Shown here: one piece after another, positions 22,431 to 33,830 of the stretch | How the letters are laid out: every line of letters starts with the position of its first letter | How positions within the stretch are numbered: the first letter of the stretch is position 1 | Assembly: GCA_023375785.1 (NCBI GenBank) | Contig: SZWC01001206.1 | Coordinates: forward strand, 98,168-162,167 | Length of the DNA: 64,000 nt | Reading direction: 5' to 3' | Source: Penium margaritaceum | Lineage: Eukaryota > Streptophyta > Zygnematophyceae > Desmidiales > Peniaceae | Translations under genes and position numbers: made by a program | Notes under the pieces: model-generated | Databases searched by the model: none | Told to the model about the DNA's origin: nothing | The model's input: the letters and a program-made list of their open reading frames with translations, nothing else

Positions 22431-23990
22431 GCACAAGAGCAAACTAGAGCCGTGGACAGTGTCGTATCTCTTCCTTGGCTAAGAGAGTACGCATGGCATA
22501 GTGGATGTACGCCATGTGCAACGAGGAGGTAACTCACAGCTTAGATATTGATTTTGACGAGTAGTAGAGTTACATTAGCAGAAACAATGTGGACGTGGTG
22601 GAATCTCCAAAGACGTGGGAGTGGTTGCAGCTCCTTGAGTATAAGAACAAGCTGGCGGACGCCAAAGTTGAGGATGCGGCATCACAGCCCAAAGGTGCAC
22701 TAGTGGTGGTAGCCAACGCAGAGGACTCCAATGACGATCAAGTTGATGAGGAGATGCACCATTCGGCTAATGTTTTGCCCAAGCTCGAGAGATCCTTGGG
22801 GAGCCGTCCAGTGGATGTCTCATGAGAGCATGCATAGTTTGAGGGATTGCAGAAGAGCGATGATACGCCACCAAAACTGCCACACCGTAGTGGGAGGCAG
22901 CAGAAAGCGGGGAAGCGCTTCAATGCAAGCAACGGTCAATGATTGGCATGATGCGGTGCATGCTTGCTGCATCAATGGAGCCAAATACCATGTTACAAGC
23001 GCTTTCGCAAGCAAAACGGGATCAATGGGACACAACCGTCAAATTAGAGCCAGCGTCCATCATGGGAAACGATACATGGGAGCTAGTTTACAAGCCGAAA
23101 GATGCCAACGTCATTGGCTCAAAGTGAGTCTTTAAGACCAAGTTCACAAAAGAAGGTGAGGTTGACAAATAAAAGGCGCGACTGGTGGCAAAGATATATG
23201 CACAGCATATGAGCAAGAACTACGATAACAAGACGTTTGCTCCCGTCGCTAAGTTCACAAGAATCTGGGTGATGTTTGCGGTGGCGGTGGCGAAGGATAT
23301 GGAGCTCCATCAAATGGACGTAAAGACGGCATTCCTCAATGGCATCATAGATAAAGAGTTCAACATGGAGGTGCCAAAGGGGGTGGAGGTGTAGGAGGGC
23401 AAGGTGTGCCAGCTGCGGATGTCCTTGTACGGGCTTAAACAATCACCCAGATGCTAGTGCCAACCGATGGACAGCTTTATGGAAGACCTTGGCTTCAAGG
23501 GTTATGATTCGGATCACAACGTGTATGTGCAGCATGACAAAGAACTCCATCATATCATCGCACATTCTGTGGATAACTTGATTTTGTGCTCAACGGATCT
23601 GTCAAGCCTCTAGCGGCCAAAAGAGCAGGTGAGCACTAGATTCTGAATGTCACACATGGAGGAGCTGGGTTACTACCTTGGGCTGACCATCACGCGGAAC
23701 CGGAGGGCACACACGCTTGATCTGGGGCAGGCCTTATACGTGGCTGAGGTGCTGAAGCTGTACGGTATGGAGGACACGAAACCAGTTGGCAGTCCGGTCT
23801 CCACAACCTCTGAACTTGGTGCGATAATGGTGACGCACAAAAAAGAAGAGCAGGAGGATATGGCAAGGGTGTCCTACCAATTGGAGGTAGGCAGCCTCAT
23901 GTACGCCATGATGGCAACTCGACCGGACCTGGCCTATACGGTGGTCGAAGTGAGCACGTATGTGGCTGGTCCAGGACCACTACATTGGTA
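22431..23990 (+). pseudogene. linker and reverse transcriptase of D
   Basis: The linker is 22431-22930. RT begins with the KLEPASIMGNDTWELVYKP segment (23040-23100), then APVAKFTRIW, QMDVKTAFLNGIIDKEF (23310-23360) and LYGLKQSP (23428). At the catalytic site the copy reads SVDN rather than YVDD (near 23570), so it cannot polymerise. The connection segment MEELGYYLGLTITRN to RPDLAYTVVEVS is open in 23647-23991. Confidence 0.8.
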
Positions 23991-24600
23991 GGCACTCAAG
24001 CGCATCCTCCAGCACTTGCAAGCAACGAGGCATGTGCGCCTGGCATTTGACAGTAAAGGGCGGGCGGATCCCTTGCGTCTGGTCTCCAACACAGATGCAG
24101 ACTACGTTTGCAATGTGGAAAAGCGGAAGTCCACGTCCGACTACATGATCTTCCTTACAAGTGCAGCTCTCTTGCATCTAAAAGCAGGACAATGTTTGCA
24201 TCCCCAGAGTAGAAGTAGACTACATTGCGCTGGCCCATGCAGTCAAGGAGGCAGTTTGGCTTTGCAGGTTGCTTGCGGAGCTAGGCGTGCCGCAGTAGGA
24301 GCCTACAATGGTACAAGAGGACAATACCGGCTCCATCTCACTCACCAACAACCTGACGTAGCACCGGAGGACGAAGTACATTAATGTGTGTCATCACTGT
24401 GGATAGGACATGGTTGAAAAGGGGCACGTGGTGCTACAACACTCTAACACGCACAACTTGTTTGCGGATTGCTTGACCAGAGCGCAACCGCTCGACCTGC
24501 ACACAATGAGCGTGGCCAGGCTTCGGATGACTAGCTATGATGGGCTGGAGATCACGATGGAAGATGAGTGAGAGCAAGGAGGAGCAGCAGGCATGGCAAG
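23991..24600 (+). pseudogene. RNase H of D
   Basis: The frame 24016-24180 reads LQATRHVRLAF and NTDADYVCNVEKRKSTSDYMIF, keeping the Asp of the DAD motif. After a frameshift, EVDYIALAHAVKEAVWL (24205-24260) and the end DCLTRAQPLDLHTMSVARL (24468-24525) are seen with several stops. The reading ends near 24570, before the PPT at 24602. Confidence 0.75.
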
Positions 24601-24601
24601 T

Positions 24602-24614
24602 GCAAGGGAGAGAA
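24602..24614 (+). other. polypurine tract of D
   Basis: GCAAGGGAGAGAA lies immediately before the TGTTGAAG start of the 3' LTR. Confidence 0.7.
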
Positions 24615-25602
24615 TGTTGAAGATTTTCCGCTCTGCATGCCCAAGTGTGTCACCAAGAGGCATCGACAAGCCGCCAGAGAGAGGAAATTCTTCGTAGTTC
24701 AATTCATCAGCTCAAGGAACACTCTGATCCTAAAATGGAGGATTGTCCCTCAAAGTTGAGGAGTCACGTAATCCGGTGGAAGTTGGTTTACCGGAATTGG
24801 ACAAGTAACGAGGGAGATATGGGCTTCCAAAGTTGGGGTGTGAGCGGCGGCTCTGGGAATCGGCCACAGTTTGACTGCCACTGAATAATCAACCAGACGG
24901 AGTAACAAATGTCCATCTTGGGATTTTTCTCCGAAAGGGTTGCCTAGGCGTCTGGTGAATGATCCGTCGGATGTCAGTAGGACAGTTTGTTACAAAGGGA
25001 CTTTGCCAAAATTCTAGCTGTGAGTCTGGTACAAAGTAGTACTTTTTGTTACTTGAGGACTTTGTGAAAATTCCGACCGGAGGTCCACGAACAGGTTTCG
25101 ACCCACATCAATCCCCATCACCAAACTCAATGATAAACTCATTCAAACAGACCCCCAAGGTGCGAGGGGCACCGCCACCATGTGTAGGGACATCTTTGCC
25201 TTCGCAATGGAGTTTTGATGGGTCCTTGATGGGTGAGGGCCCCTTTATGGGTGACGTGATCTGTGCCGCCAATTGAGCAGCTGGTTTGGGGTGCTATGTT
25301 TTGGCCAACGTAGTAGTAGGTATAGTGATATAAATCGTGCACGGTTGGGTGTGTTGGAGAGCTCATGACTAGCCCAACAAATGTTTAGATATCCTTGTTT
25401 AAAAAACAAAACGACGCTATTCCCTTCGCAAATGTGATTTTTCACAACTCCTTTCCACTAATTGAAACATAGCGTAAGGCAACCAAAACGCTCACGCTTA
25501 GACTCAGAACCCTCATGCCAAAACAAAGAAAGCTATGAACACCAAGTGCAGTCCCATTGGTGTACATTAGAACTGCCTCTGCCTCAGGGTCATTTTGTGA
25601 CA
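24615..25602 (+). repeat. 3' LTR of D
   Basis: A 988-bp LTR runs TGTTGAAG to TGACA, collinear with 13999-14977, and is followed by the CATCT duplication. Confidence 0.85.
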
Positions 25603-25607
25603 CATCT

Positions 25608-25853
25608 GGCGTTTTTATTGCGTCTACGATAGTCTCAGGCTCTCCCTGAGCCAAACATGACCAGTTGAGTCCGGTCCATTTGGCACTCTCAGGTCTCTTA
25701 GGTCATGTTTTCCCTAGTGCGTTTTGTGCCAGAGTGTAAATGATGGTGCCATGAGACCTAGATACTTCTGTTATTATGATTTGGGTGTCTTGTGGTGCTG
25801 ATGTTCCATTCTTAAAGGAAGAGTAACTGGCCTCTCAGTTGGACTTAGACTTA
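25608..25853 (-). pseudogene. element E: integrase-RT linker fragment
   Basis: On the minus strand it ends with PETIVDAIKTPDV, which joins directly to AMWKEEVDRKL at 13990 when D is removed. It aligns with the linker of element 1 at 58650-58790 (shared CATGTTTGGCT). The hAT element begins just to its right. Confidence 0.75.
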
Positions 25854-25861
25854 GTGACACA
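25854..25861. repeat. left 8-bp TSD candidate of the hAT element
   Basis: GTGACACA here and GTGTCATA at 37463-37470 agree at 6 of 8 positions. An 8-bp duplication is the hallmark of hAT insertion. Confidence 0.55.
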
Positions 25862-25922
25862 TAAGGCTGCACACAGGATCTTAGGACTTGCAAATCTTGT
25901 CTGCGAAACTAAATCCGGGTCC

Positions 25923-25975
25923 GGATCCGCGAATCTGGATCCTGGAAACGGGTTCGATTCGCGATTCGCGGATCC
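25923..25975. other. subterminal hairpin of the hAT element
   Basis: GGATCCGCGAATC (25923-25935) and GATTCGCGGATCC (25963-25975) are a perfect 13-bp inverted repeat with a 27-nt spacer. Confidence 0.75.
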
Positions 25976-26337
25976 TTGAGTTTTGCTATGTGGGGGGGGG
26001 AACCCGGAGTGCTTGTTCGACACCTCTGTCCACATATTCAGGTGATGGCCGCCGACAGTCGGCCAGCATCCAAATCGGTGATTACAAGTTGGCCACCGAC
26101 TTGCAATTGTCGCAAGGAGATTGCGGCGATTGTTCACTGACCAAGCCACGGCAAGTGACTGAGCTGGCGATATTCATATTGCAGCCAAATTTCACCCAAC
26201 TTTTACTCCGATGTTTTACTGTTGTCATTATTTTTGGTTCATTCTGCAAACGTTCCATTGCCGTTTATTTTTTCATTTGTTTTTGCAACTTTGTCATTTA
26301 CTTTGTGTAACGAATGATGGACCATGTACCTAAATTA

Positions 26338-26381
26338 TGCATGCCACCGGTGCACGCTTGTGTGTGCACCAGTGGCATGCA
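26338..26381. other. long hairpin in the hAT 5' region
   Basis: The arms 26338-26355 and 26364-26381 pair over 18 bp with one mismatch around an 8-nt loop. The arm begins TGCATGCCACCGGTGCAC. It lies in the ~1 kb between the terminus and the transposase start. Nothing else is recognised in 25980-26915. Confidence 0.75.
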
Positions 26382-26915
26382 TGTGGACACCGGCAAATGG
26401 ATCGGTGATCTTGCATCGCCGATTCATCCATGGAGATTTTCGGCTTGCGTTGGTCCATGGCCGCCCACCTGGCAACTATAAGGCCATCAAATGACACCAC
26501 AAAATATTTTTTGTGACTCCTGTTCGTACATGGGTTTTGTTTTTTTTACATTCAAAACACAATCTTTAGAACGGTTTGTGCTACTTAAATGCAATGTCAT
26601 CACTCTAACTAATTTTTTTCCCCATGGACGAGAACACTCTACGGCTCCGTCGGCATCGATAACAGATGTCAGCGGTTGCCACCAACGGCAACTGATCCCG
26701 GCTCTGGACCACAGCCGGCATCAGTTGGCCGTCGATGGCCTGAGCCACTCTGGCCATCGACACCGCCGGTGTCGATGACCAGAGCTGGCATCAGGCGGTT
26801 CCAGGAGCTAGCCTCACCGTGGGAAAGCTAGACAAAGGATGCACATGTGCTCGCTGATCGGTTCCAGGAGTTGGCCTCAACCAGAGGCTTTTCTTGACAC
26901 ATCGTTGGACGTGCC

Positions 26916-27611
26916 ATGGTCGAGGCTGTGGCCGTCACGGAGACTGCACAGATTGTGGAGGAGGAGGATCCCGATGAGGATGAAGAACCGGGTGACAAGC
27001 GCAAAGGTGGGAAGGAACCGAGTGTTGTTTGGAATCAATTCACAAAGCGAATGGACCACATAAAAGAAGTACGTGTCCAGTGCGGCCTATGTCCCAAAGA
27101 CAAATCCAACAACGATGGCACCACCTCAGCCTTGTGGAAACATTTGCGCCTCAAGCACCAACAGAAATATCTGGAGCTAAAGGATTTGGAAGTAGCATAG
27201 AAGTAGAGGATCACCACTGTGAACTATGCAGGTGAGCAGGTTGCAGTAGTGGGGGTGAATGTGCAAAACACTTTCATTGGCCAAGGATTAGCAGCCATTG
27301 GAGCCGCCTTCAACAAGCTCTACTTCCAGAGCTGTATCTAGAAGCACGTTATTGACAAGAACTACAGCTTCTTGTCCATGGAGAGTAACTGGCTGCAGCG
27401 TGGCTTCTGACATGCAAGCCCAGCAGCAGACCTCCCCGACCGCATGACCATCAGTAGGCGAATCATCCTTGCTGCCACTGCGTTTCGCAAGTGCATGAGG
27501 AAGATGCCTGCAGAGGTGACGTCAGCCATTGATTTCACAACCGACGGGTGGAAGGGAGAGAACGGCATGAAGTACCTTGGCGTAACAGCTCACTGGATCG
27601 CCGACTTTTAG
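26916..27611 (+). pseudogene. hAT transposase, exon 1 (BED zinc finger and N-terminal part)
   Basis: From the GTG-initiated frame (Met at an unknown upstream or alternative position), an acidic leader is followed by a BED finger at about 27029-27170: SVVWNQFTKRM, VQCGLCPK (Cys pair) and LWKHLRLKHQQ (His pair). In the same general frame, 27205-27611 reads AAFNKLYFQSC, MTISRRIILAA, and AIDFTTDGWKGENGMKYLGVTAHWIADF. This includes the hAT motif with the catalytic-region Asp. Stops at 27198, 27342 and 27408 mark it as broken. The exon appears to end at TTTTAG|GTGTAC. Confidence 0.75.
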
Positions 27612-27639
27612 GTGTACCTTTCAGTCACATGGGTTTGAA

Positions 27640-27955
27640 TGAAATGCGTGGGGAGGGGGGATGTAGTTGATGGGAATGGGAGGGGGGGTTGTTTCTATCC
27701 AGTTGTAATGCAATGCAATGCATAGCATTACATTGTTGTTCTATGCAAAACTATGCAATCTAAAGCACTGCCTTTCATTTCCCTATCTTTTCTGTGATGC
27801 GTTTTCATGGAAATGCATGGCATTGCACGGATTAGCATTGACCAAACACATTGGGAATGGGAGGGGGGAGGGGATGGGGGCTATTAAAATCAAGTTGCAA
27901 TGCCATGCAATGCAAAGCATTGCATTGCGGTTCTAAGCAATTCCATGCAATCTGA
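27640..27955 (+). repeat. minisatellite, left part (~195-bp unit)
   Basis: About one and a half units lie here. The unit contains GGGAATGGGAGGGGGG, then (TGCAA)n with GCATTGCATTG, then TATGCAATCTGAAGCACTGCC, then TTTCCATGCA. It continues at 34568 after the copia insertion. Confidence 0.8.
27951..27955. repeat. left TSD of A1 (TCTGA)
   Basis: TCTGA is repeated at 34568-34572. The minisatellite unit is continuous when the element and one TSD copy are removed. Confidence 0.95.
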
Positions 27956-28693
27956 TGTTGGGAAAGGAGCCATCCGGCTCAGTTTCAGGTCCACAAGAGC
28001 AAGTTCCAGGAAAGTATCAGATGCCTGCTCCGATTGTCAATCTAAATGCACCATTGAAAAGATCAGGTGGCAAAATGTCCACGGTCAAAGTTTGAGGCCG
28101 ATCCAACAGTCGGATTGGGAGATATGAATTTTCAAAGTTTCAGGGGTCATGGACCGCCGATGTATGGGTGGCCATGGGTGATGGCTCCATGCCTTAGCCT
28201 GAGAAAAGAAAAAGGCAAGAGGTACAGGGTCATGACCTGATGGGAGAAATATCCAAAAAGGTCCTTGGTCTTAGGATTGCCTTGTCAGAGTGTGCTGACT
28301 AGGATAAAGGTACCTCTCCTTACTTTTTAGGTGGGGTGAGATCCTCGTGTGCTAGCCATGGACACATGGCGATTCTCCATGGGTTTGTGGGTTATGTGAC
28401 CACTAGGAGTGTGCCATGAGAGCATTCTCTAGCTTTCTAGGTCGTGTGTGAGTGGTCAGCCTGATTGCTAGGCTGATTTCCCCCCTTGTGTGAGATTATG
28501 GACTCTAGTGTGTGAGCCTTAGCCTCCATGGCTAAGTGGTGTAGCTTGTGAGAGGGCTGACTTGCCCAAGCTCTAGCTCTATATGTACTCCATCATTTTG
28601 AGTGATTGAACAACCATACTTCAGCACAAGTGATGTCCTTCCATTCGCACATGCTGGCTGCTCCAAGGCTCCCTCTCTCTTCCAGATCCAACA
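27956..28693 (+). repeat. 5' LTR of A1
   Basis: A 738-bp LTR, TGTTGGGAAAGG to GATCCAACA. A TATA-like TCTATATGTA lies at 28578-28587, about 620 bp from its start, and is conserved in the other A-family LTRs. It is the likely core promoter. Confidence 0.95.
28578..28587 (+). promoter_or_regulatory. TATA-like box in A-family LTR
   Basis: TCTATATGTA is conserved at the equivalent place in 34455-34465 and 56906-56916. The position would start the transcript about 80 bp before the LTR end. Confidence 0.4.
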
Positions 28694-28695
28694 TT

Positions 28696-28708
28696 TGGTA
28701 TCAGAGCC
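28696..28708 (+). other. primer-binding site of A1, 3' end of initiator-Met tRNA
   Basis: TGGTATCAGAGCC starts 2 nt after the LTR. It is the classic plant copia primer site, complementary to the 3' terminus of initiator-Met tRNA. Confidence 0.95.
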
Positions 28709-29341
28709 AAGTTCTGCTACTTTCAGCTAGCAAAAGGCCGTCACTTTGAGAGTGACGAGTTGAGGTGAAAACTTTACCAGATTTTATTATCAACCACAGA
28801 ATCTTCAAGTTCAAGAGACAAGCTTTCCATGGAACCAATGATTGTGAAGATCCAACGGTCGGATTGAGAGTTATGCTCAAAACGAGGTCGGCCAGGGCTA
28901 CACTCTTCTCTATGAGTAAGACTGTCGCCTTCTGATGACCATACCTCTCTCGTTTCTTTGTCAAATTTACAAATTGGCACATGCAAATTGTAGTATTCTT
29001 CCTAAGCTTTCTAGTAGTGCAAACATATTTGCATTGCATTGATTCGTTTCGGAGAAACGGCGTTTACAAGATGGCTGGTCTGAGTTGGAGTAGGAGCAGA
29101 ACCATACCCTGTTTTCAAGAGGGCATATCTTTCAAAATCCCCTGTTGATGACCCTGTTTTATGGGTCGACCTGAAATGTTTTGAGCTGAATTTTCCATTG
29201 GTGGGCTCCATTTATCCATATTACCAGTCTGCTGGCATCTACAGTCCATTTTCTGTCAGACAGATTTCTGGCAGAAATAGCAGCAGAAGCAGGGGTAGCG
29301 CCGCCATCCAAGGGCAGCGCTGATCATCACCAAGGCTCAAA

Positions 29342-30420
29342 ATGGCAGCAGCTGGCGTTGTAACAGCAGCCCAGCCTTTGGAGAGGCTGGAGGGACGCGC
29401 CAATTTCACATTTTCGAAGATCCGTACCCGCCTCCTTTTGGAGGAGAGGGGCTTGTGGGAGGTGGTGAGCGGCGACGAGCCGGCTCCAGTTCCACAGGCA
29501 AAAGGCATCACCGTAGCGCAGGTGGTGGCGGGGAAGACGCCGCAAAAGGGTGCAGCTGATGCGGGTTCTTCTGCAGCTGTACNGCGTTGTGACAGCAGCC
29601 CAGCCTTTGGAGAGGCTGGAGGGACGCGCCAACTTCACGTTTTGGAAGATCCGTACCCGCCTCCTTTTGGAGGAGAGGGGCTTGTGGGAGGTGGTGAGCG
29701 GCGACGAGCCGGCTCCAGTTCCACAGGCAAAAGGCATCACCGTAGCGCAGGTGGTGGCGGGGAAGACGCCGCAAAAGGGTGCAGCTGATGCGGGTTCTTC
29801 TACAGCTGTACCAGCGACGTCTGAGGAGTGGAAGAAGAAGGACAAGTAGGCCTACAGGTTGCTTGTCAACACCATCTCCAACCCGCATCTTCAGTACGTG
29901 AGTGACAAGGCTACTGCAAAGGAGGGATGGGACACGTTGTGCAAGAAGTATGAAAGCAAGGATCCTGCATTCCTCATGCTTTTGGAGGAAAAGATGATGG
30001 CGCTGAAAATGCAGGGTGGTGAAGGGATGGAGGCGTATCTGGACAGGGCAAAGGACCTGGCGAAGCAGCTGAGAGCGACCGGCACCCTGTGGAAGAGACA
30101 CACTTCATCCTCCTCTTGCTGAGGAGACTCCCAACCAGCTACGACACGGTACGAGAGATGCTGGAGTGCCTGCCATCTCTGGACCTCGACTTCATCTGCA
30201 CACACCTGGTGCAGGTGGAATTGCGTCGTAATGTAGCAAAGCGCAATGGCGACGGCAGTAGTGAAGCAGCTTTTGTGGCCACGAGCTCACGCAACCAGCA
30301 GCAGCAGCAGTCTGGGCAGCAGAGAGGCAGAAAGAAAGGCAAATGCCACTACTGCCAGAAAGAGGGACACTAAAAAAAGGAGTGTTTCAAGCTCAAGAGG
30401 GACCAGAAGGAGCAGTAACA
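29342..30420 (+). pseudogene. gag of A1, with an internal duplication around an N
   Basis: ATG 29342 opens gag (MAAAGVVTAAQPLERLEG). Bases 29355-29582 recur at 29584-29811 with a few differences, separated by a single N at 29583, so two haplotypes or contig ends were probably joined. A TAG at 29847 follows. A one-base loss near 30082 (ACCGGCACC against GCCGGCAACC in A2) shifts the frame. The zinc knuckle at 30343-30384 reads CHYCQKEGH, stop, KKEC. A CAG-rich tract follows. Confidence 0.85.
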
Positions 30421-31252
30421 GCAGCAGCAGTCATGGCAGCAGCAGCCGCAAAAGCAGTAGCAGCAGCAGCAGTCACAGCATCGTCAGCAGCAGCAGTAGC
30501 AGGAACAAAACCAGGCTGGTGTACGCCACTTTGGCAACATGAATGTGGCCAAGGAGGTGCGCGACTGTCGCTTCATGGCGAAGTCTGACATGTCGCAAGT
30601 GGAGAAGGCGGATCTCACATGGTACAATGACTCGGGGTGTACCAAGAGCCTCACACATCACAAGGAGTGGTTTACACAGCTGCTATCCATCCCTCCCCGT
30701 CCTATCGCTATGGGTGATGATCGGGTGGTGTATCCTGAGGGGATTGGGATTGTGGAGATGTGCTTGGAGACCCCACGTGGCATTGAAGTGGGAGTGTTCC
30801 ATGGCGTGCTGTATGTACCTGATGCTACATTCAACCTCCTCTCAGTCTTCTCTTTTACAAACACAGGACTGCGCATCGTTTTCGATGATGACTATGGCTA
30901 CATCCTCAACAAGGATACAGGAGAGGAGTTGGCTAGGTCAGTGAAGGAGGGCGACATGTACCGCCTGCGGGTGGCGACCAAGATCCCGCGTGAGCACAGT
31001 CTTGCAGTAGTGGTGCAGGCGACAGATGGCGAGATCTGGCATGCGCGCTACGGCCACATCGGCATGCGCGCCTTGTACCAGCTTCAAGCAAAGCAGATGG
31101 TGCGTGACCTGCCTACCATCTCTAACGTTGAGCACCAGTTATGCATCGGCTGTTTGGAGGGGAAGCAGCAGCGCGAGGCGTTCTCTGGAGCAGGGGAGCG
31201 TGCAAAAGAGGTGTTGCAGCTAGTCCACATGGACTTGTGCGGACCGATGTAG
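30421..31252 (+). pseudogene. protease and pre-integrase of A1
   Basis: The frame 30539-31252 contains the protease site WYNDSGCTKSLTHH (30621-30660), VLYVPDATFNLLSV, the pre-integrase IWHARYGHIGMRALYQLQ (31035-31088) and CIGCLEGKQ. It runs into the integrase start LVHMDLCGPM, then a TAG at 31250 where A2 has CAG. A poly-Gln/Ser stretch precedes it. Confidence 0.9.
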
Positions 31253-32260
31253 ACCCAGAGCTTTGGAGGCTCTAGGTATTTCCTGACCTTCATTGATGAC
31301 TTCAGCCGTTACACTACTGTTTACTTCCTTCCTTCCAAGGACCAGTGCTTTGACAGGTTCAAGGAGTTCAAGGCCATGGTGGAGAACCAGACTGGCAAGA
31401 AGATCAAGGCGCTGTGCAGCGATCGCGGTGGAGAGAACCTAAGCAAGGAGTTCTAGGAATACCTCGTAGCAGCTGGTATGAAGGCGTAGCGTACCGCGCT
31501 GTACTCGCCGGAACAGAACGGCGTAGCAGAACGCACCAACCGTACCATTGTGGAGTCGGCGCGCTCCATGCTGCACGCGGCTCGGCTGACCTACGACTGC
31601 TGGGCTGAAGCCGTGAGCACTACGGTCTACATGAAGAACCGCAGTCCAACTAAGGCGCTGGAGTAAATGACGCCATACGAGGCGTGGTTCGGCAAGAAAC
31701 CAAGCGTGGGTCATCTCCGAGCATTTGGCAGCCTGGCGCACATGCACATGCCCAAGGAGAAGCGGCAGAAATGGGACGCAAAGAGTGTGCAGATGCTGAT
31801 GATTGGCTACGACATGGCAAGCAAGGCCTATCGCCTTTACGAGAGGGATACAGGCCACGTCATCATCTCCAGGGATGTCGTCTTCAACCAGAGCAACGTC
31901 ATCGGCACCAACATTGTCTATGAAGAGGCAGCAGAACCAGCAGCTGACGAGACAGTGGGAGCAAGAATCCTTCCTAACCTAGTCCCTCCCGATCCTTCCC
32001 CTACTATGACTGTGGGAGAATCACTCTACTCTCCCATGTCTGATGCAGCAGATATAACAGCCTCATCAGCAGAAGCAGAGGAGGAAGATGTAGCAACACC
32101 AGGAGAAGCAGTTGTGCGAGCAGCACCACGCCAGCCGCCCGCTAACGCTCCAGCACCAGGTCACAGGTACCCTCTTAGGGTGCGTTACAAGCCTGGTGAG
32201 CGCGGCCATTTCTGGATGCTGCAGAAACCAGAACAGATGAACGTCGTAGTTACAGCAGAT
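31253..32260 (+). pseudogene. integrase and linker of A1
   Basis: FLTFIDDFSRYTTVYFL, ALCSDRGGEN (second Asp) and NGVAERTNRTIVE (Glu) are visible in 31270-31560. TAG codons at 31454 and 31487 and TAA at 31664 all stand where A2 has CAG. The C-terminal part PYEAWFGKKPSVGHLRAFG to HVIISRDVVFNQ and an acidic, Ala/Pro-rich linker are open from 31667. Confidence 0.9.
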
Positions 32261-33005
32261 TCAGATGAGCCAACGTCATACAAGGAGGCCATGGCTGTAC
32301 CTGATGCATTAGATTGGGCGCAAGACGTGCACCAGGAGATACAGTCGCAGCCGGACAACGGCACGTGGGAGCTGACTGAGCGTCCACCAGGACGTAAGGT
32401 GATCAAGTGCAAGTGGGTGTTCAAGAAGAAGCGGGGAGCAGATGGTAACCTGGAAAAGTACAAGGCGAGGCTGGTCGCCAATGGCTACTCGCAGCAGGAG
32501 GGCATCGACTACACAGAAACTTTTACCCCTGTTGCAAAGTTTGCCTCTGTGCGCACGCTCCTCTCTTATGCAGCTGCTGAGGACTTCGAGGTTCACCACA
32601 TGGATGTCAAGACGGCATTCTTGAATGGTGACTTGGAGGAGGAGATCTACATGGAGCAGCCAGAGGGGTTCGTCATGGATGGCCAGGAGCACCTGGTTTG
32701 CAAGCTGCAAAAGTCACTGTACGGCCTCAAGCAAGCGTCGCGTGTTTGGAATCAGAAGTTGGATGCGGCGTTGTAGTGCATGGGGTTTGAGCGCAGTGAG
32801 TGTGACTACAGCGTCTTTCACTGGCAGCATGATCATGAGGTGCTCATCATCATCGTCTATGTGGATGACATGCTCCTCCTTTCCAACAGCATGTCTGCAC
32901 TGCAGGAGTTCAAGGAAGCCATGCAGGAGCGCTTCCAGATGTCTGATCTCGGGGAGGCATCATACTTCCTCGGTATCTAGATCACGCGTGACCGCAAGTC
33001 ACGCT
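32261..33005 (+). pseudogene. reverse transcriptase of A1
   Basis: The fingers KWVFKKKRGADGNLEKYKAR, HMDVKTAFLNGDLEEEIYM (32596-32652) and SLYGLKQASRVWNQKLD precede a TAG at 32774 (CAG in A2). The catalytic YVDDM is intact at about 32857-32871. A second TAG lies at 32978 (CGG in A2). Confidence 0.9.
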
Positions 33006-33811
33006 CTCTCTCGCTGCAGCAGAGCCGCTACATCAAGGATATTTTGCAGCGGTTTGGCATGGCAGAGGCAAAACCCATCGGCACGCCGTTGGAGACGCGG
33101 GAGCACCTCGTGAGCTTCAATGGGGAAGTAGATGCAGCCGAGTGCCAGAAGAACCAGAGCGCCGTCAGCAGTCTCATGTACGTGATGGTGGCAACCAGGC
33201 CGGACCTCGCACAGGCTGTGAGCGCTGTGACCCAGCACATGGCTAATCCCAGACCGGAGCACCAGAAGGCAGTGAAGCGGATCTTCCGCTATCTTGCTGG
33301 AACCATCAACGTCGGCATCACCTACAACGGCAACGACAACATCATCATCGGCTACACATATGCAGATTGGGCTTCAAATCCTGAGACCCGCAAGTCCATC
33401 TCTTGACATGTATTTCTCATGAATGGAGGTGCCATCAACTGGTGCAGCATGTGGCTGGTGGTCGTGGCCACCTCGAGTACAGAAGCTGAGTACGTCTCTC
33501 TCAGCTTTGGAGCCAACGAAGCAGTTTGGCTCCAGCGTCTCATGGCGGAGATGAGTGGGAGTGTAGCAGTCCCAGTTCCTGTGCGCGTCGACAACCAGAG
33601 CGCAATCGCACACGCCAAGAATCCTGAGCACCATGCACGCACTAAGCACATTCACATCGCATATCATTTCATCAGGCACATGGTACAAGAGGGTGCTATC
33701 AAGCTGGAGTTTACTCCAACCAGCAAGCAGGTCGCTGATTTTTGCACCAAGCCAGTGACCCGTGAGAAGAAGCAGTTCTGTATGAAGGCATGTGGACTCA
33801 GCCCACTCTGA
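33006..33811 (+). pseudogene. RNase H of A1
   Basis: LMYVMVATRPDLAQAVSAVT, then TYADWASN (first Asp replaced by Tyr) at 33355, a TGA at 33404, then SSTEAEYVSLSFGANEAVW, TKHIHIAYHFIRHMV and QVADFCTKPV, ending at TGA 33809-33811. The 24-nt stretch after it leads into the PPT. Confidence 0.9.
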
Positions 33812-33817
33812 CTACGG

Positions 33818-33830
33818 CAAAGTGGGAGAT
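33818..33830 (+). other. polypurine tract of A1
   Basis: CAAAGTGGGAGAT directly precedes the 3' LTR; the same tract precedes the A2 3' LTR at 56284. Confidence 0.85.

Larger units (their letters stand above)
13999..25602 (+). mobile_element. copia element D with B1 nested in it
   Basis: It has ~980-bp LTRs (13999-14977 and 24615-25602), a perfect 5-bp TSD, a primer-binding site at 14981 and a PPT at 24602. Gag (15090-15905) and pol (21235-24590) are separated by the insertion of B1 at 15911. Every domain carries stops. Without B1 the element would be about 6.3 kb. Confidence 0.9.

Noticed and set aside
27640-27955. CRISPR array or satellite centromere repeat
   Set aside because: There are only about 3.5 units of ~195 bp without spacers, confined to the hAT intron; it is a local minisatellite.
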